Shown: positions 45,545 to 53,127 of the stretch, in pieces | How positions within the stretch are numbered: position 1 is the first letter of the stretch | Layout: each line of letters opens with the position of its first letter | Source: Scytonema millei VB511283 | GTDB taxonomy: Bacteria > Cyanobacteriota > Cyanobacteriia > Cyanobacteriales > Chroococcidiopsidaceae | Direction: 5' to 3' | Assembly: GCF_000817735.3 (NCBI RefSeq) | Contig: NZ_JTJC03000001.1 | Coordinates: 1-64,000, forward strand | DNA: 64,000 nucleotides | Notes under the pieces: model-generated | The model's input: only the letters and a program-made list of their open reading frames with translations | Databases searched by the model: none | Told to the model about the DNA's origin: nothing | Made by a program: the position numbers and the translations under genes

Positions 45545-47980
45545 ATGACTCAATCTGTGCCACCGCCCAAACCACCCGCTCTCGTTCAACACCTACCACC
45601 AAAGCAAACTTTCTCGCCCCGCGGTCGAGGAGATCGACCTTTTGCTGTTGCTGAATTGTTGGCAGCTAAATCTGATTCCTCCCCAGCAGCGACGACTAGA
45701 ACCGCAGCCGCGATCGCCATAAAAAAGGCTGTGATGTTGGGTTCTGAAGTTACCGTCAGCTATGGTGCGGAACAGTTTGATATTGCTCAAAAAGACATAG
45801 GTATAGAACCAATTGGCAAAGCGGAGAACAAAAAACAGAAGGTAGAAGAAAATTTTATCTGCTCCGCTGCTGCTATCTGTCATCGAACTTCTGCTGTCAA
45901 AAAACCAGCGCAACCGATTCCGGCTTTTCGTCCGTCTCCGGCGATCGTCAAATTTAACAAGCTGTTGGCACAAGTCGCGACACCAACAAACCCTTCAGAG
46001 CTTGACCCAAATCGTCCTCAAGAATTAGATTTTCGCGCCCCTACACCTTCTAGCTCCGATCGGCAAACACAGCCGCCACAACAAACACCGCAACAAACTC
46101 CTACCAATGTCCCAGCGACTAAACGCCGGGTGATAGAAATCAATTCAGATCGTCAAGAATATGATGCCAATCGCCGCATTGTGACGGCGGAAGGTAGGGT
46201 TGAGGTGAGATTGCAAGATGGAGTCCTCAATGCCGATCGCTTGCAAGTTAGCATCCCGAATTTAATTGCTGTCGGTGAGGGTAATGTTGTCTATACCACA
46301 GGGAAACAAGTTTTAAGGGGAGAGCGATTCACATTCAACATCGTTCAAGATAGCGGGACTCTCCAAGGGGGGAGAGGAGAAATTTTTATTCCCTCAGCGA
46401 GTCGAGATTTTGCCGCTCCGATTGGGTCTGATGTGACTACGAGTAGCGTTTTACCAGGTGGCGATCGCTTTGCCCCCAGCCAACCATTACAGCAAGTCAC
46501 TAACGCCGGAGGACTGAATATCAACTACGGCAGCAAAAGGGGAATAGCTGGCGTTCCTGCGAGTCAAAAAGGTGGTACGGTGAAACGGCTGCGATTTGAA
46601 GCCGAGAAGATAGATTTCTACCGCGAAGGCTGGGAGGCAGAAAATGTCAGAATTACGAACGATCCATTTTCGCCACCGGAGTTAGAACTGAGAGCAGATC
46701 GGGTGACGTTGGTGCGAGAAACACCCCAACGCGATCGCATTCGCACCCAAAAGCAACGCTTGGTATTCGACCAAAGATTTGCCTTACCAATTCCCCGCGA
46801 CCAAGCAGTCATCGATCGCAACCAGCGCGAAACCAACCCCGCCTTGGCTCAAATTGGTTTTGATGGCGACGATCGCGGCGGAATTTTTATCGAACGCAAT
46901 TTCCCGATTTTTAATGCTGATGCAGTTCAGTTCAGCGTTACGCCGCAGTTTTTCGTGCAAAAAGCCATAGATGAGGGAAATGGTAATTTCTTTGACTCAG
47001 AATATTTTGGCTTGAGGGCAAATCTGAGAGCGAGTACGGGATTGAGAAATGCAATAACTGGTTCGGCAATCTTGACTAGTCTAGATTTTGGTGACTTAGA
47101 AGACAACTTGCGCGGCAGTTTGCGCTTTCAACAGTTAGTTGGCGGACGTTTAGCCCATACCGTCTCATTGGAAGCTAGCTACCGCGATCGCTTGTATAAC
47201 GGTACCTTAGGATATCAAGATGTCCAAAGTAGCATTGGTGGAATTGTGAGTTCTCCAATTATTCCATTGGGGAATACAGGCATTAATTTAAGCTATCAAG
47301 CAGGTTATCAATATATCAATGCCAATACAGACCGCTTAGAATTGCTAGACACGGTGCGGGAGAACGATCGCGCTTCTCTCGGTCGCTTTCAAGGTAGTGT
47401 AGCCCTAAATCGCGGTTTTCTACTTTGGGAGGGAAAAGGTTTACCTGCAACAGCCGAGCAAGGATTGAAATACACGCCCGTTCCAGTCGTTCCTTACTTA
47501 GCAGCTTTTGCTGGTGTCACTGGAACTAGCAGTTTCTATAGTAACGGCGACAACCAATCAACCTTAATTGGTACGGTGGGGCTAGAAGGGCAAATCGGTC
47601 ATTTCTCTCGTCCCTTTTTGGACTACACTCGCGTCAATGTCAGTTATTCCGAAGGGATTCGCAGTGGTATATCGCCGTTTCTGTTTGACCGTGCTGCCGA
47701 TACTCGGGTTTTAGGCTTTGGATTTACCCAGCAACTTTACGGTCCTTTCCGCATCGGTTTTCAAACATCATTCAACCTAGACAATAACGACACGCTCAGT
47801 ACCGACTACGTTTTAGAATACAGTCGGCGTACCTACGGCGTTGTCTTGCGCTACAATCCCGAACTGGAAATCGGTTCTATCAGCTTGCGAATTAGCGATT
47901 TCAACTGGACGGGTGGCGGCGATCCTTTCTCTACCACTGGAGTTCGTCCCGTGGTTGGCGGAGTGGAAAGAGGCGATTAA
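45545..47980 (+). CDS. DUF3769 outer-membrane protein, LptD/OstA-like
   Basis: 811 residues. After a Pro/Ala/Gln-rich N-terminus of about 190 residues comes an OstA/LptA-like beta-jellyroll (RVIEINSDRQEYDANRRIVTAEGRVEVRLQDGVLNADRLQV, GEGNVVYTTGKQVLRGERF, about 197-285). The rest, about 380-800, alternates in the way of an outer-membrane beta-barrel (AYRDRLYNGTLGYQDVQ-type strands), ending in LRISDFNWTG. I recall this as DUF3769, the cyanobacterial counterpart of LptD, which inserts lipopolysaccharide in the outer leaflet. A cleavable signal is not evident at the given start; the true start may be later. It converges with the ABC gene and overlaps it by 4 bp (TTAA). Confidence 0.8.
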   Translation: MTQSVPPPKPPALVQHLPPKQTFSPRGRGDRPFAVAELLAAKSDSSPAATTRTAAAIAIKKAVMLGSEVTVSYGAEQFDIAQKDIGIEPIGKAENKKQKVEENFICSAAAICHRTSAVKKPAQPIPAFRPSPAIVKFNKLLAQVATPTNPSELDPNRPQELDFRAPTPSSSDRQTQPPQQTPQQTPTNVPATKRRVIEINSDRQEYDANRRIVTAEGRVEVRLQDGVLNADRLQVSIPNLIAVGEGNVVYTTGKQVLRGERFTFNIVQDSGTLQGGRGEIFIPSASRDFAAPIGSDVTTSSVLPGGDRFAPSQPLQQVTNAGGLNINYGSKRGIAGVPASQKGGTVKRLRFEAEKIDFYREGWEAENVRITNDPFSPPELELRADRVTLVRETPQRDRIRTQKQRLVFDQRFALPIPRDQAVIDRNQRETNPALAQIGFDGDDRGGIFIERNFPIFNADAVQFSVTPQFFVQKAIDEGNGNFFDSEYFGLRANLRASTGLRNAITGSAILTSLDFGDLEDNLRGSLRFQQLVGGRLAHTVSLEASYRDRLYNGTLGYQDVQSSIGGIVSSPIIPLGNTGINLSYQAGYQYINANTDRLELLDTVRENDRASLGRFQGSVALNRGFLLWEGKGLPATAEQGLKYTPVPVVPYLAAFAGVTGTSSFYSNGDNQSTLIGTVGLEGQIGHFSRPFLDYTRVNVSYSEGIRSGISPFLFDRAADTRVLGFGFTQQLYGPFRIGFQTSFNLDNNDTLSTDYVLEYSRRTYGVVLRYNPELEIGSISLRISDFNWTGGGDPFSTTGVRPVVGGVERGD

Positions 47981-48963
47981 GATGCCACATTTCCTGCGGT
48001 AAAGACTCGCCCGATCGCCTCTTCGACTGGCGGATCGGTGACGGTTAAATCGACGACTTCTAACTCTGATAGCATTCTTGCAACTGCCCGTGTCATTTCT
48101 TCACGTTTGATACAAAAACGCACCGATAGACCCGTAACGGCTTTAATTTCACCGTAGGGTAGTAAATCTTGTTCGGATACAGGATGGGCAAGTTCTACCT
48201 GCACTTCGCGATAGGGAGAAAAGTTATCTACGAGTTGGTCTAAACTACCATCGTAAACTAATTGTCCTTTATGAATCACCAAAACTCGCTGACAAAGGGC
48301 AGTAATATCTGCCATATAGTGGCTGGTTAACAGAATTGTTGCTCCGTACCTTTGATTGTATTCCCGCAGAAATTCTCTCACTCCAACTTGCGCGTTCACG
48401 TCCAATCCTAAAGTCGGTTCGTCTAAAAATAAGACTTTAGGTTGATGCAGCAAGGCGGCTAGAAGTTCCGCTTTCATGCGTTCCCCCAAGGAAAGTTTGC
48501 GCACGGGTTGATTCAGCTTACCTTGCAGGGAGAGCATTTCTGTCAATTCTCCGACACGGTGGCGATATTCTTGAGTCGAAAGTCCGTAAATTGCCGCATT
48601 GATTTTTAGCGAGTCTAAAGCTGGCAAATCCCAGATCAGTTGTTGCTTTTGACCCATAACTAAAGTAATTTGCCGCAGAAATTCCGGTTGGCGTTGAAAA
48701 GGAATTTGTCCGGCTACTCTGACTCGTCCGTTAGAAGGATGGATCAAACCCGTGAGCATTTTAAGCGTCGTAGTTTTGCCTGCTCCATTTGCCCCTAAAA
48801 AGCCGACAACTTCCCCGGGTTCAATTTGAAACGAAACTTGCTTGACTGCTTCAATTTGTCGGTACGTACGGCGAAAAAAATGATTGATAGTTCCTTTTAA
48901 TCCAGGCTCTTTTACAGCTACAGGATAAACTTTACTTAAATTTTCTACTAAGACAATAGACAT
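47977..48963 (-). CDS. ABC transporter ATP-binding protein (ABC-2 export type)
   Basis: 328 residues from ATG 48963. Walker A GANGAGKTT, Q-loop near LVMGQKQQ, signature LSLGERMKA, Walker B VLFLDEPTLGLD and the H-loop TSHYMADI are all intact. The C-terminal 90 residues form the extra domain seen in ABC-2 type ATPases. The N-terminal lead QIEAVKQVSFQIEPGEVVGFLG and the GLKGTINHFFRR insert are as in ATPases paired with DUF990/ABC-2 permeases. No permease gene is next to it, so its partner is elsewhere. The longer frame to 49014 starts in TAATTGG repeat DNA and was rejected. Confidence 0.93.
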   Translation of the reverse strand: MSIVLVENLSKVYPVAVKEPGLKGTINHFFRRTYRQIEAVKQVSFQIEPGEVVGFLGANGAGKTTTLKMLTGLIHPSNGRVRVAGQIPFQRQPEFLRQITLVMGQKQQLIWDLPALDSLKINAAIYGLSTQEYRHRVGELTEMLSLQGKLNQPVRKLSLGERMKAELLAALLHQPKVLFLDEPTLGLDVNAQVGVREFLREYNQRYGATILLTSHYMADITALCQRVLVIHKGQLVYDGSLDQLVDNFSPYREVQVELAHPVSEQDLLPYGEIKAVTGLSVRFCIKREEMTRAVARMLSELEVVDLTVTDPPVEEAIGRVFTAGNVAS

Positions 48964-48974
48964 AATGAGGGGAA

Positions 48975-49095
48975 CTGATAATTGGTAATGGGTAATTGGT
49001 AATGGGGAAGTCAAAAGTTAAAAGTCAAAAGTCAAAAATTACTAATCACAAATGACGAATGACCAATTACCAACCACCAACCACCAACAACTAAC
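48975..49095. repeat. Repeat cluster between the ABC gene and dprA
   Basis: TAATTGGTAATGGGTAATTGG, AAGTTAAAAGTCAAAAGTC, CACAAATGACGAATGACC and CCAATTACCAACCACCAACCACC units in series. Confidence 0.8.
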
Positions 49096-49161
49096 AAAAT
49101 TCATCAAAGACAGGCTATAACCGAGTAATCTAACAGGCGCGCATACATTAAGGATAAATCA

Positions 49162-50274
49162 TTGACAGAAGAAAGGGCTTTTTGGCTGGCATGGGCGCAA
49201 ATTTCTGGGGTTGGTCCAGTGTTGTTACAGCGCTTGCAAGAGCATTTTGGAACGCTAGCAGCAGCTTGGCAAGCGAGTTCGACCGATCTACAAGCAGTAG
49301 AGGGGATGGGAACGCAGACACTCGAACAAGTTAAGGTCGCGCGATCGCAACTGCATCCAGCAGATTTTCTCGCCACCCACACAGCACAAAACCCCCACTT
49401 CTGGACACCCGCAGACAGCCATGAGTATCCTCGCCTGCTGTTGGAAATTGCCAGTCCGCCGCCCGTGCTGTACTATCGCGGCGTGGTGGATGAAGCAGAA
49501 AACCAAGGTAGCCAACCGCTCATTGGAATTGTTGGCACGCGCAGCCCTTCAGAATATGGCAAGCGTTGGACGCGGAAAATTAGTATGGCGCTGGCTCGTA
49601 ACGGGTTTACCGTCGTGTCTGGATTAGCAGAAGGAATTGACACGGAAGCACATCAAGGTTGTCTGGATGCAGGCGGAAGGACGATCGCGGTTTTGGGAAC
49701 GGGAGTCGATCTCGTCTACCCACCTCGAAATCAACGGCTTTACGAGCAAATTGTCGAGCAGGGTTTAGTAGTCAGCGAGTTTCCTAGTAAAACTCCCCCA
49801 GATCGCGCCCATTTTCCCCGTCGTAACCGAATTATTGCAGGTTTATGCCGTGCCGTGTTGGTGATGGAAGCTCCTACTAAGTCAGGTGCTTTGATTACAG
49901 CACGGTTTACGAATGATTTCGGGCGGGATGTTTACGTCTTACCAGGTAGTTTAGATAACCCGCGATCGCATGGTTGTTTGGGTTTGCTCAATAAGGGTGC
50001 TACGGTAATTTTAAGTGAAGGTCATTTGCTGGAATTGCTGGGAAGTCTGCCGCACCTCGATCCAGCCCCCCCTATTATCGAGCAATTAAGTTTACCTAAT
50101 TTAGAACCAGAACTTCAGCAAGTGCTGACGACAATTGCATCTGAGTTAATGTCTTTTGATGCGATCGTCCAGCAAACAGGTTACGCCACAGGCATAGTCG
50201 CCAGTGCTTTGTTACAGTTGGAATTGCTAGGGTTAGTATCTCAATTGCCAGGGATGCGGTATCAACGCTGTTAA
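49162..50274 (+). CDS. dprA: DNA-processing protein DprA
   Basis: DprA binds incoming single-stranded DNA and loads RecA during natural transformation. The N-terminal helical (SAM/HhH-like) region, residues 1-70, precedes the Rossmann-like domain at about 75-290, which contains GIVGTRSPSEYG, VVSGLAEGIDTEAH, TIAVLGTGVDLVYP, FPRRNRIIAGL and SGALITARF. The C-terminal DML1-like winged-helix domain covers about 310-370. The start is TTG at 49162 with AAGGA 8 bases before. Its presence, with the pilus chemotaxis cluster, is consistent with natural competence, but no other com genes are here. Confidence 0.96.
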   Translation: MTEERAFWLAWAQISGVGPVLLQRLQEHFGTLAAAWQASSTDLQAVEGMGTQTLEQVKVARSQLHPADFLATHTAQNPHFWTPADSHEYPRLLLEIASPPPVLYYRGVVDEAENQGSQPLIGIVGTRSPSEYGKRWTRKISMALARNGFTVVSGLAEGIDTEAHQGCLDAGGRTIAVLGTGVDLVYPPRNQRLYEQIVEQGLVVSEFPSKTPPDRAHFPRRNRIIAGLCRAVLVMEAPTKSGALITARFTNDFGRDVYVLPGSLDNPRSHGCLGLLNKGATVILSEGHLLELLGSLPHLDPAPPIIEQLSLPNLEPELQQVLTTIASELMSFDAIVQQTGYATGIVASALLQLELLGLVSQLPGMRYQRC

Positions 50275-50280
50275 GCTGAA

Positions 50281-50398
50281 TCAGCTGTCAGTTATCAGCT
50301 GTCAGTTAACCGTTAACCGTCAACCGTCTTTACACATATCAGTTATCAGTTAACCGTCTTCACGCAGTGTAGCGCAGCGTCTACCGTCAACCAAAAAT
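50281..50398. repeat. Repeat cluster after dprA
   Basis: CAGTTATCAG and GTTAACCGTTAACCGTCAACC units and a copy of the CTTCACGCAGTGTAGCGCAGCG unit also seen at 36534-36650. Confidence 0.8.
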
Positions 50399-50409
50399 CT
50401 ATCCTGAAC

Positions 50410-50943
50410 ATGTCACAATCCTCTCTAGAAGTACCCGCAGCAGTTTCCTTCGAGCAAGCGATCGCCTTAACTCAATCTTTGCTATCGCAAGTCGAAGCAG
50501 GAACGCTGAGTGAGACAGACATAGCCACTGTTATATCGGCACTGGTGAAGACAGAAAACGGTGCGAGGGGGTTTTTCGTAACTTACCTCACCTCAGAATC
50601 GTCCGTAGCGGATTCTCCCTCTGATGCAGTTATCGAGGCACTGCGATCGAGTCCAGACATTTCAGCAGAACTGCTAGTCAAAAATATAGCCATGTCAACA
50701 GCCCAAGCTATCTTTCATCATCGGCAGCAAAAAGAAGACATGGCAAAAGGCTCGGAACGAGTCAGCCAGCGCACGACAAAGCTCATACAGCTTGTCGATT
50801 TGCCTAGCGTCCGCGATCGCACCCAACAACTCATGCACTCAGCCAAAACTGGAGAAGGCACGTACAAAGCCTTCTTAGAACGCTGGCACTACGATACCGA
50901 GCAGCGACAGGCAATTTCTCAAGCTTTAGAGCAAATCAAGTAA
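50410..50943 (+). CDS. Conserved hypothetical protein, probably cyanobacterial
   Basis: 177 residues, mostly helical, acidic, without membrane segments or signal. FEQAIALTQSLLSQVEAGTLSETDIATVISALVKTENGARGFFVTYLT looks like a structured domain; VSQRTTKLIQLVDLPSVRDRTQQL and KAFLERWHYDTEQRQAI follow. I do not recognise a named family or function. Codon use, length and the HIP1 site near 50458 speak for a real gene. It is preceded and followed by repeats, so probably transcribed alone or with dprA. Confidence 0.75.
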   Translation: MSQSSLEVPAAVSFEQAIALTQSLLSQVEAGTLSETDIATVISALVKTENGARGFFVTYLTSESSVADSPSDAVIEALRSSPDISAELLVKNIAMSTAQAIFHHRQQKEDMAKGSERVSQRTTKLIQLVDLPSVRDRTQQLMHSAKTGEGTYKAFLERWHYDTEQRQAISQALEQIK

Positions 50944-51123
50944 TTCTTCCCTACTGCCTACTCCCCATTCCCTACTCCCTAATTCATTGTGCCAGTCAAA
51001 AGACCGGAATCGAGTCCGATCGTTTTGTAGAAAATATTAGGCACACTAAGGCAAGAGTGAAAATTGCTTTCTGTGCTGCCCAGACAAGATTGCAATTACG
51101 TGTGTGGTGATGAGGAAAAAGTT

Positions 51124-51285
51124 ATGTTTCAAAGAATATTATTAGCTTTATCGATCACTTTATCCCTCTATTTGTTTTGGGGAATCCGCCTACAACCAAA
51201 TACTTCTAGGGTAGAGCGTCAGACTTATTTTGCCGAGATAACAAGTTTTGCATATCTTAACAAAAACTTAGTAAAAGGTAATTGA
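51124..51285 (+). CDS. Small single-span membrane protein, hypothetical
   Basis: 53 residues: MFQRILLALSITLSLYLFWG gives one N-terminal membrane helix, followed by a short polar tail with LNKNLVKGN. GATGAGGAAAAAG before the ATG is a good ribosome binding site, which supports translation. The upstream extension to TTG 51064 is less likely. No family recognised; it could be a small thylakoid or plasma-membrane subunit or a chance frame. Confidence 0.45.
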   Translation: MFQRILLALSITLSLYLFWGIRLQPNTSRVERQTYFAEITSFAYLNKNLVKGN

Positions 51286-51356
51286 GCGCGATGATAAAAC
51301 GATATTGTTTTAAATCAGAGCGATCGTCTACTTACTTTTTCTAATATCTGGCTGTG

Positions 51357-51375
51357 GGGTGGGCAATGCCCACCC
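51357..51375. repeat. Palindromic repeat GGGTGGGC-AAT-GCCCACCC, copy 2
   Basis: Perfect 8-bp stem, 3-nt loop, followed by TATTTATTT. Related to 15215-15231 and 55764-55785. It could also end the preceding transcript. Confidence 0.85.
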
Positions 51376-51406
51376 TATTTATTTAAATTTTTGATTTTTT
51401 GCTTTT

Positions 51407-51469
51407 GTACGGGCAGGTTTACCAATTCACTCTGGCTCCAACAAATCTTTCCAATAAACCCGCCCCTAC
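51407..51469. repeat. Inverted-repeat element, GTAC..GGCAGGTTT / AAACCCGCCCCTAC, copy 3
   Basis: Left arm GTACGGGCAGGTTT, right arm AAACCCGCCCCTAC, inside about 35 bp. Same arms as copies at 13478 and 33529. Confidence 0.8.
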
Positions 51470-51494
51470 GAATGAATTTTGACTTGCCTACAAA

Positions 51495-52280
51495 TTATCC
51501 CTTCAGCAACGATTCCCCGCCATCAATCCACATTTCCGTACCTGTAATGTGACTAGCAGCATCAGAAGCTAAAAATAAAACTAACTGAGCTACTTGTTCC
51601 GATGTTCCTGGCTTACCATCTGTTAAAGGAACTTTACCTTCGGGAAACTCTACAGGTTCCTTAATTTCTTCTAAATTGCGTCGTTCGGTATTTTCATCAA
51701 TACTAGTTTCGATCGCCCCAGGACAAATAACATTTACCCGAACCCTGTGTTCTGCCAACTCTAAAGCAACCATTTTGGTAAAAGCAACTTGAGCCGCTTT
51801 CGTACAAGAATATGCAGTTGCACCTGTATTACTAAACACCCGTGTCCCATTAATTGAGGAAGTAATAATGATGGACGAACCAGGTTGTTTTTTTAGATAA
51901 GGTACGGCATATTTAACCGTTAAAAAAGTCCCCGTCAGATTGATATTTATCGTTTTGTTCCACTCTTCGGGCGTTAATTCCTCCAAAGATGCCCAAACAC
52001 CATTAACACCTGCATTCGCAAAAACAATGTCCAAACGCCCCCATTTCTCAGCAGCTTTTTGGTTCGCTTGTTGCATCTGTTCGGGTTGAGAAATATCACC
52101 AATTACAGATATTGCCGTACCCCCACTCGATTCAATTTCAACTAGAGTTTTCTCTAACTCATCTTCAGAACGTCCTAATAGTGCAACTTTTGCCCCTTCC
52201 TCAGCCATCAATTTAGCGGCTGCTTTGCCAATTCCAGAACCCGCGCCTGTCACTAATGCGACTTTTCCTGCCAGTTGCAT
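51495..52280 (-). CDS. Short-chain dehydrogenase/reductase (SDR), glucose-dehydrogenase-like
   Basis: 261 residues, classical SDR. Cofactor motif TGAGSGIG at 11-18, NAG in FANAGVNG, catalytic Ser in IITSSING and Tyr/Lys in AYSCTKAA, then CPGAIET. The residue after the second strand (LLGRSED) suggests NADP(H) preference through Arg, which is inference. The substrate cannot be given. It stands alone, transcribed toward the repeat cluster at 51.4 kb. Confidence 0.92.
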   Translation of the reverse strand: MQLAGKVALVTGAGSGIGKAAAKLMAEEGAKVALLGRSEDELEKTLVEIESSGGTAISVIGDISQPEQMQQANQKAAEKWGRLDIVFANAGVNGVWASLEELTPEEWNKTININLTGTFLTVKYAVPYLKKQPGSSIIITSSINGTRVFSNTGATAYSCTKAAQVAFTKMVALELAEHRVRVNVICPGAIETSIDENTERRNLEEIKEPVEFPEGKVPLTDGKPGTSEQVAQLVLFLASDAASHITGTEMWIDGGESLLKG

Positions 52281-52510
52281 AAACCTATCTCCCTACTTTG
52301 CTCTGACAGATGTGTATCACGTAGTCAAGGAATGAGTCATACTGCTGAAGGGGTAACAGCTAAATGAGTCAAAAGTTACAAGTCAAAAGTCAAAAAGGGA
52401 AAATTTAGTTCTGGTCATACTTTCGACTGCTAGCTGTAGGCAAATTAAATGCGGGACAACTTAAAAGTTGACGGTTAACAATTAAATGTCAACCGTCAAC
52501 CAATGACTGC

Positions 52511-52720
52511 TTACCCAGCTTGATATCCTTCAACTGTAAAACCCGCAGCTACGATTGACTGCTTAATTGTCTCTTCGGATGCCGCAGATTCTACCGTTAC
52601 CGTTTTAGCATTGACATCAACATCGACCTTAGCATCGGGTTCCATCGTGTGGATCGATTCGGTAATCGTCTCCGCACAACCGTCACAAGTGATATCGGGT
52701 ACTTTTAGTTTAAGTGCCAT
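52511..52720 (-). CDS. Heavy-metal-associated (HMA) domain protein, Atx1/CopZ-like copper chaperone
   Basis: 69 residues, one ferredoxin-like HMA domain with the metal site CDGC (Cys12, Cys15) after VPDIT. In cyanobacteria Atx1 carries copper from the importer to the thylakoid ATPase PacS for plastocyanin. The His of Synechocystis Atx1 loop 5 is not present here, which has Gly-Phe-Thr instead. No copper ATPase is adjacent. A role in copper delivery is likely from the family; other metals cannot be excluded. Confidence 0.9.
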   Translation of the reverse strand: MALKLKVPDITCDGCAETITESIHTMEPDAKVDVDVNAKTVTVESAASEETIKQSIVAAGFTVEGYQAG

Positions 52721-52814
52721 AGAAAAACCGGAAATTTGTCATTTTTTGTCTTCAGATGTCAATCTTATCGACTCAAGGCGCGATCGCTCATGACTCTTCA
52801 GCTAGATTTGTAAA

Positions 52815-53120
52815 TGATTGGGGAGTCGGGAGTCGGGAGTCGGGAGTCGGCAAGACAAGGGGGACAAGGGGGACAAGGGGGACAAGGAAGCAGGGGAGTC
52901 ATTCTAATCACTAACCACTAGCCACTAGCCACTTTCCACTCTCCACTGATAACTGACAACTGATAACTGACAACTAACAACTGGTAGCTGTAACTTTAAC
53001 CAAAATGCAAAAATATATTGAGCGGGAGTCGTGAGTCGGGAGTCGTGAGTCGGGAGTTGAGAACAGTCAGCTACCAATTACCATTCACCCCTAACCCCTA
53101 ACCCCTAACCCCTAATCCCT
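52815..53120. repeat. Large compound repeat cluster before alaS
   Basis: In order: GGGAGTC x4 (52819-52849), GGACAAGGG x4 (52856-52886), CTAACCACTAGCCACTAGCC, CTGATAACTGACAACTG, a short unique stretch, GGGAGTCGTGAGTC units (53025-53058), then CCCCTAA x5 up to the alaS ATG. At least five repeat families are joined end to end. Confidence 0.9.
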
Positions 53121-53127
53121 AGTTCAT

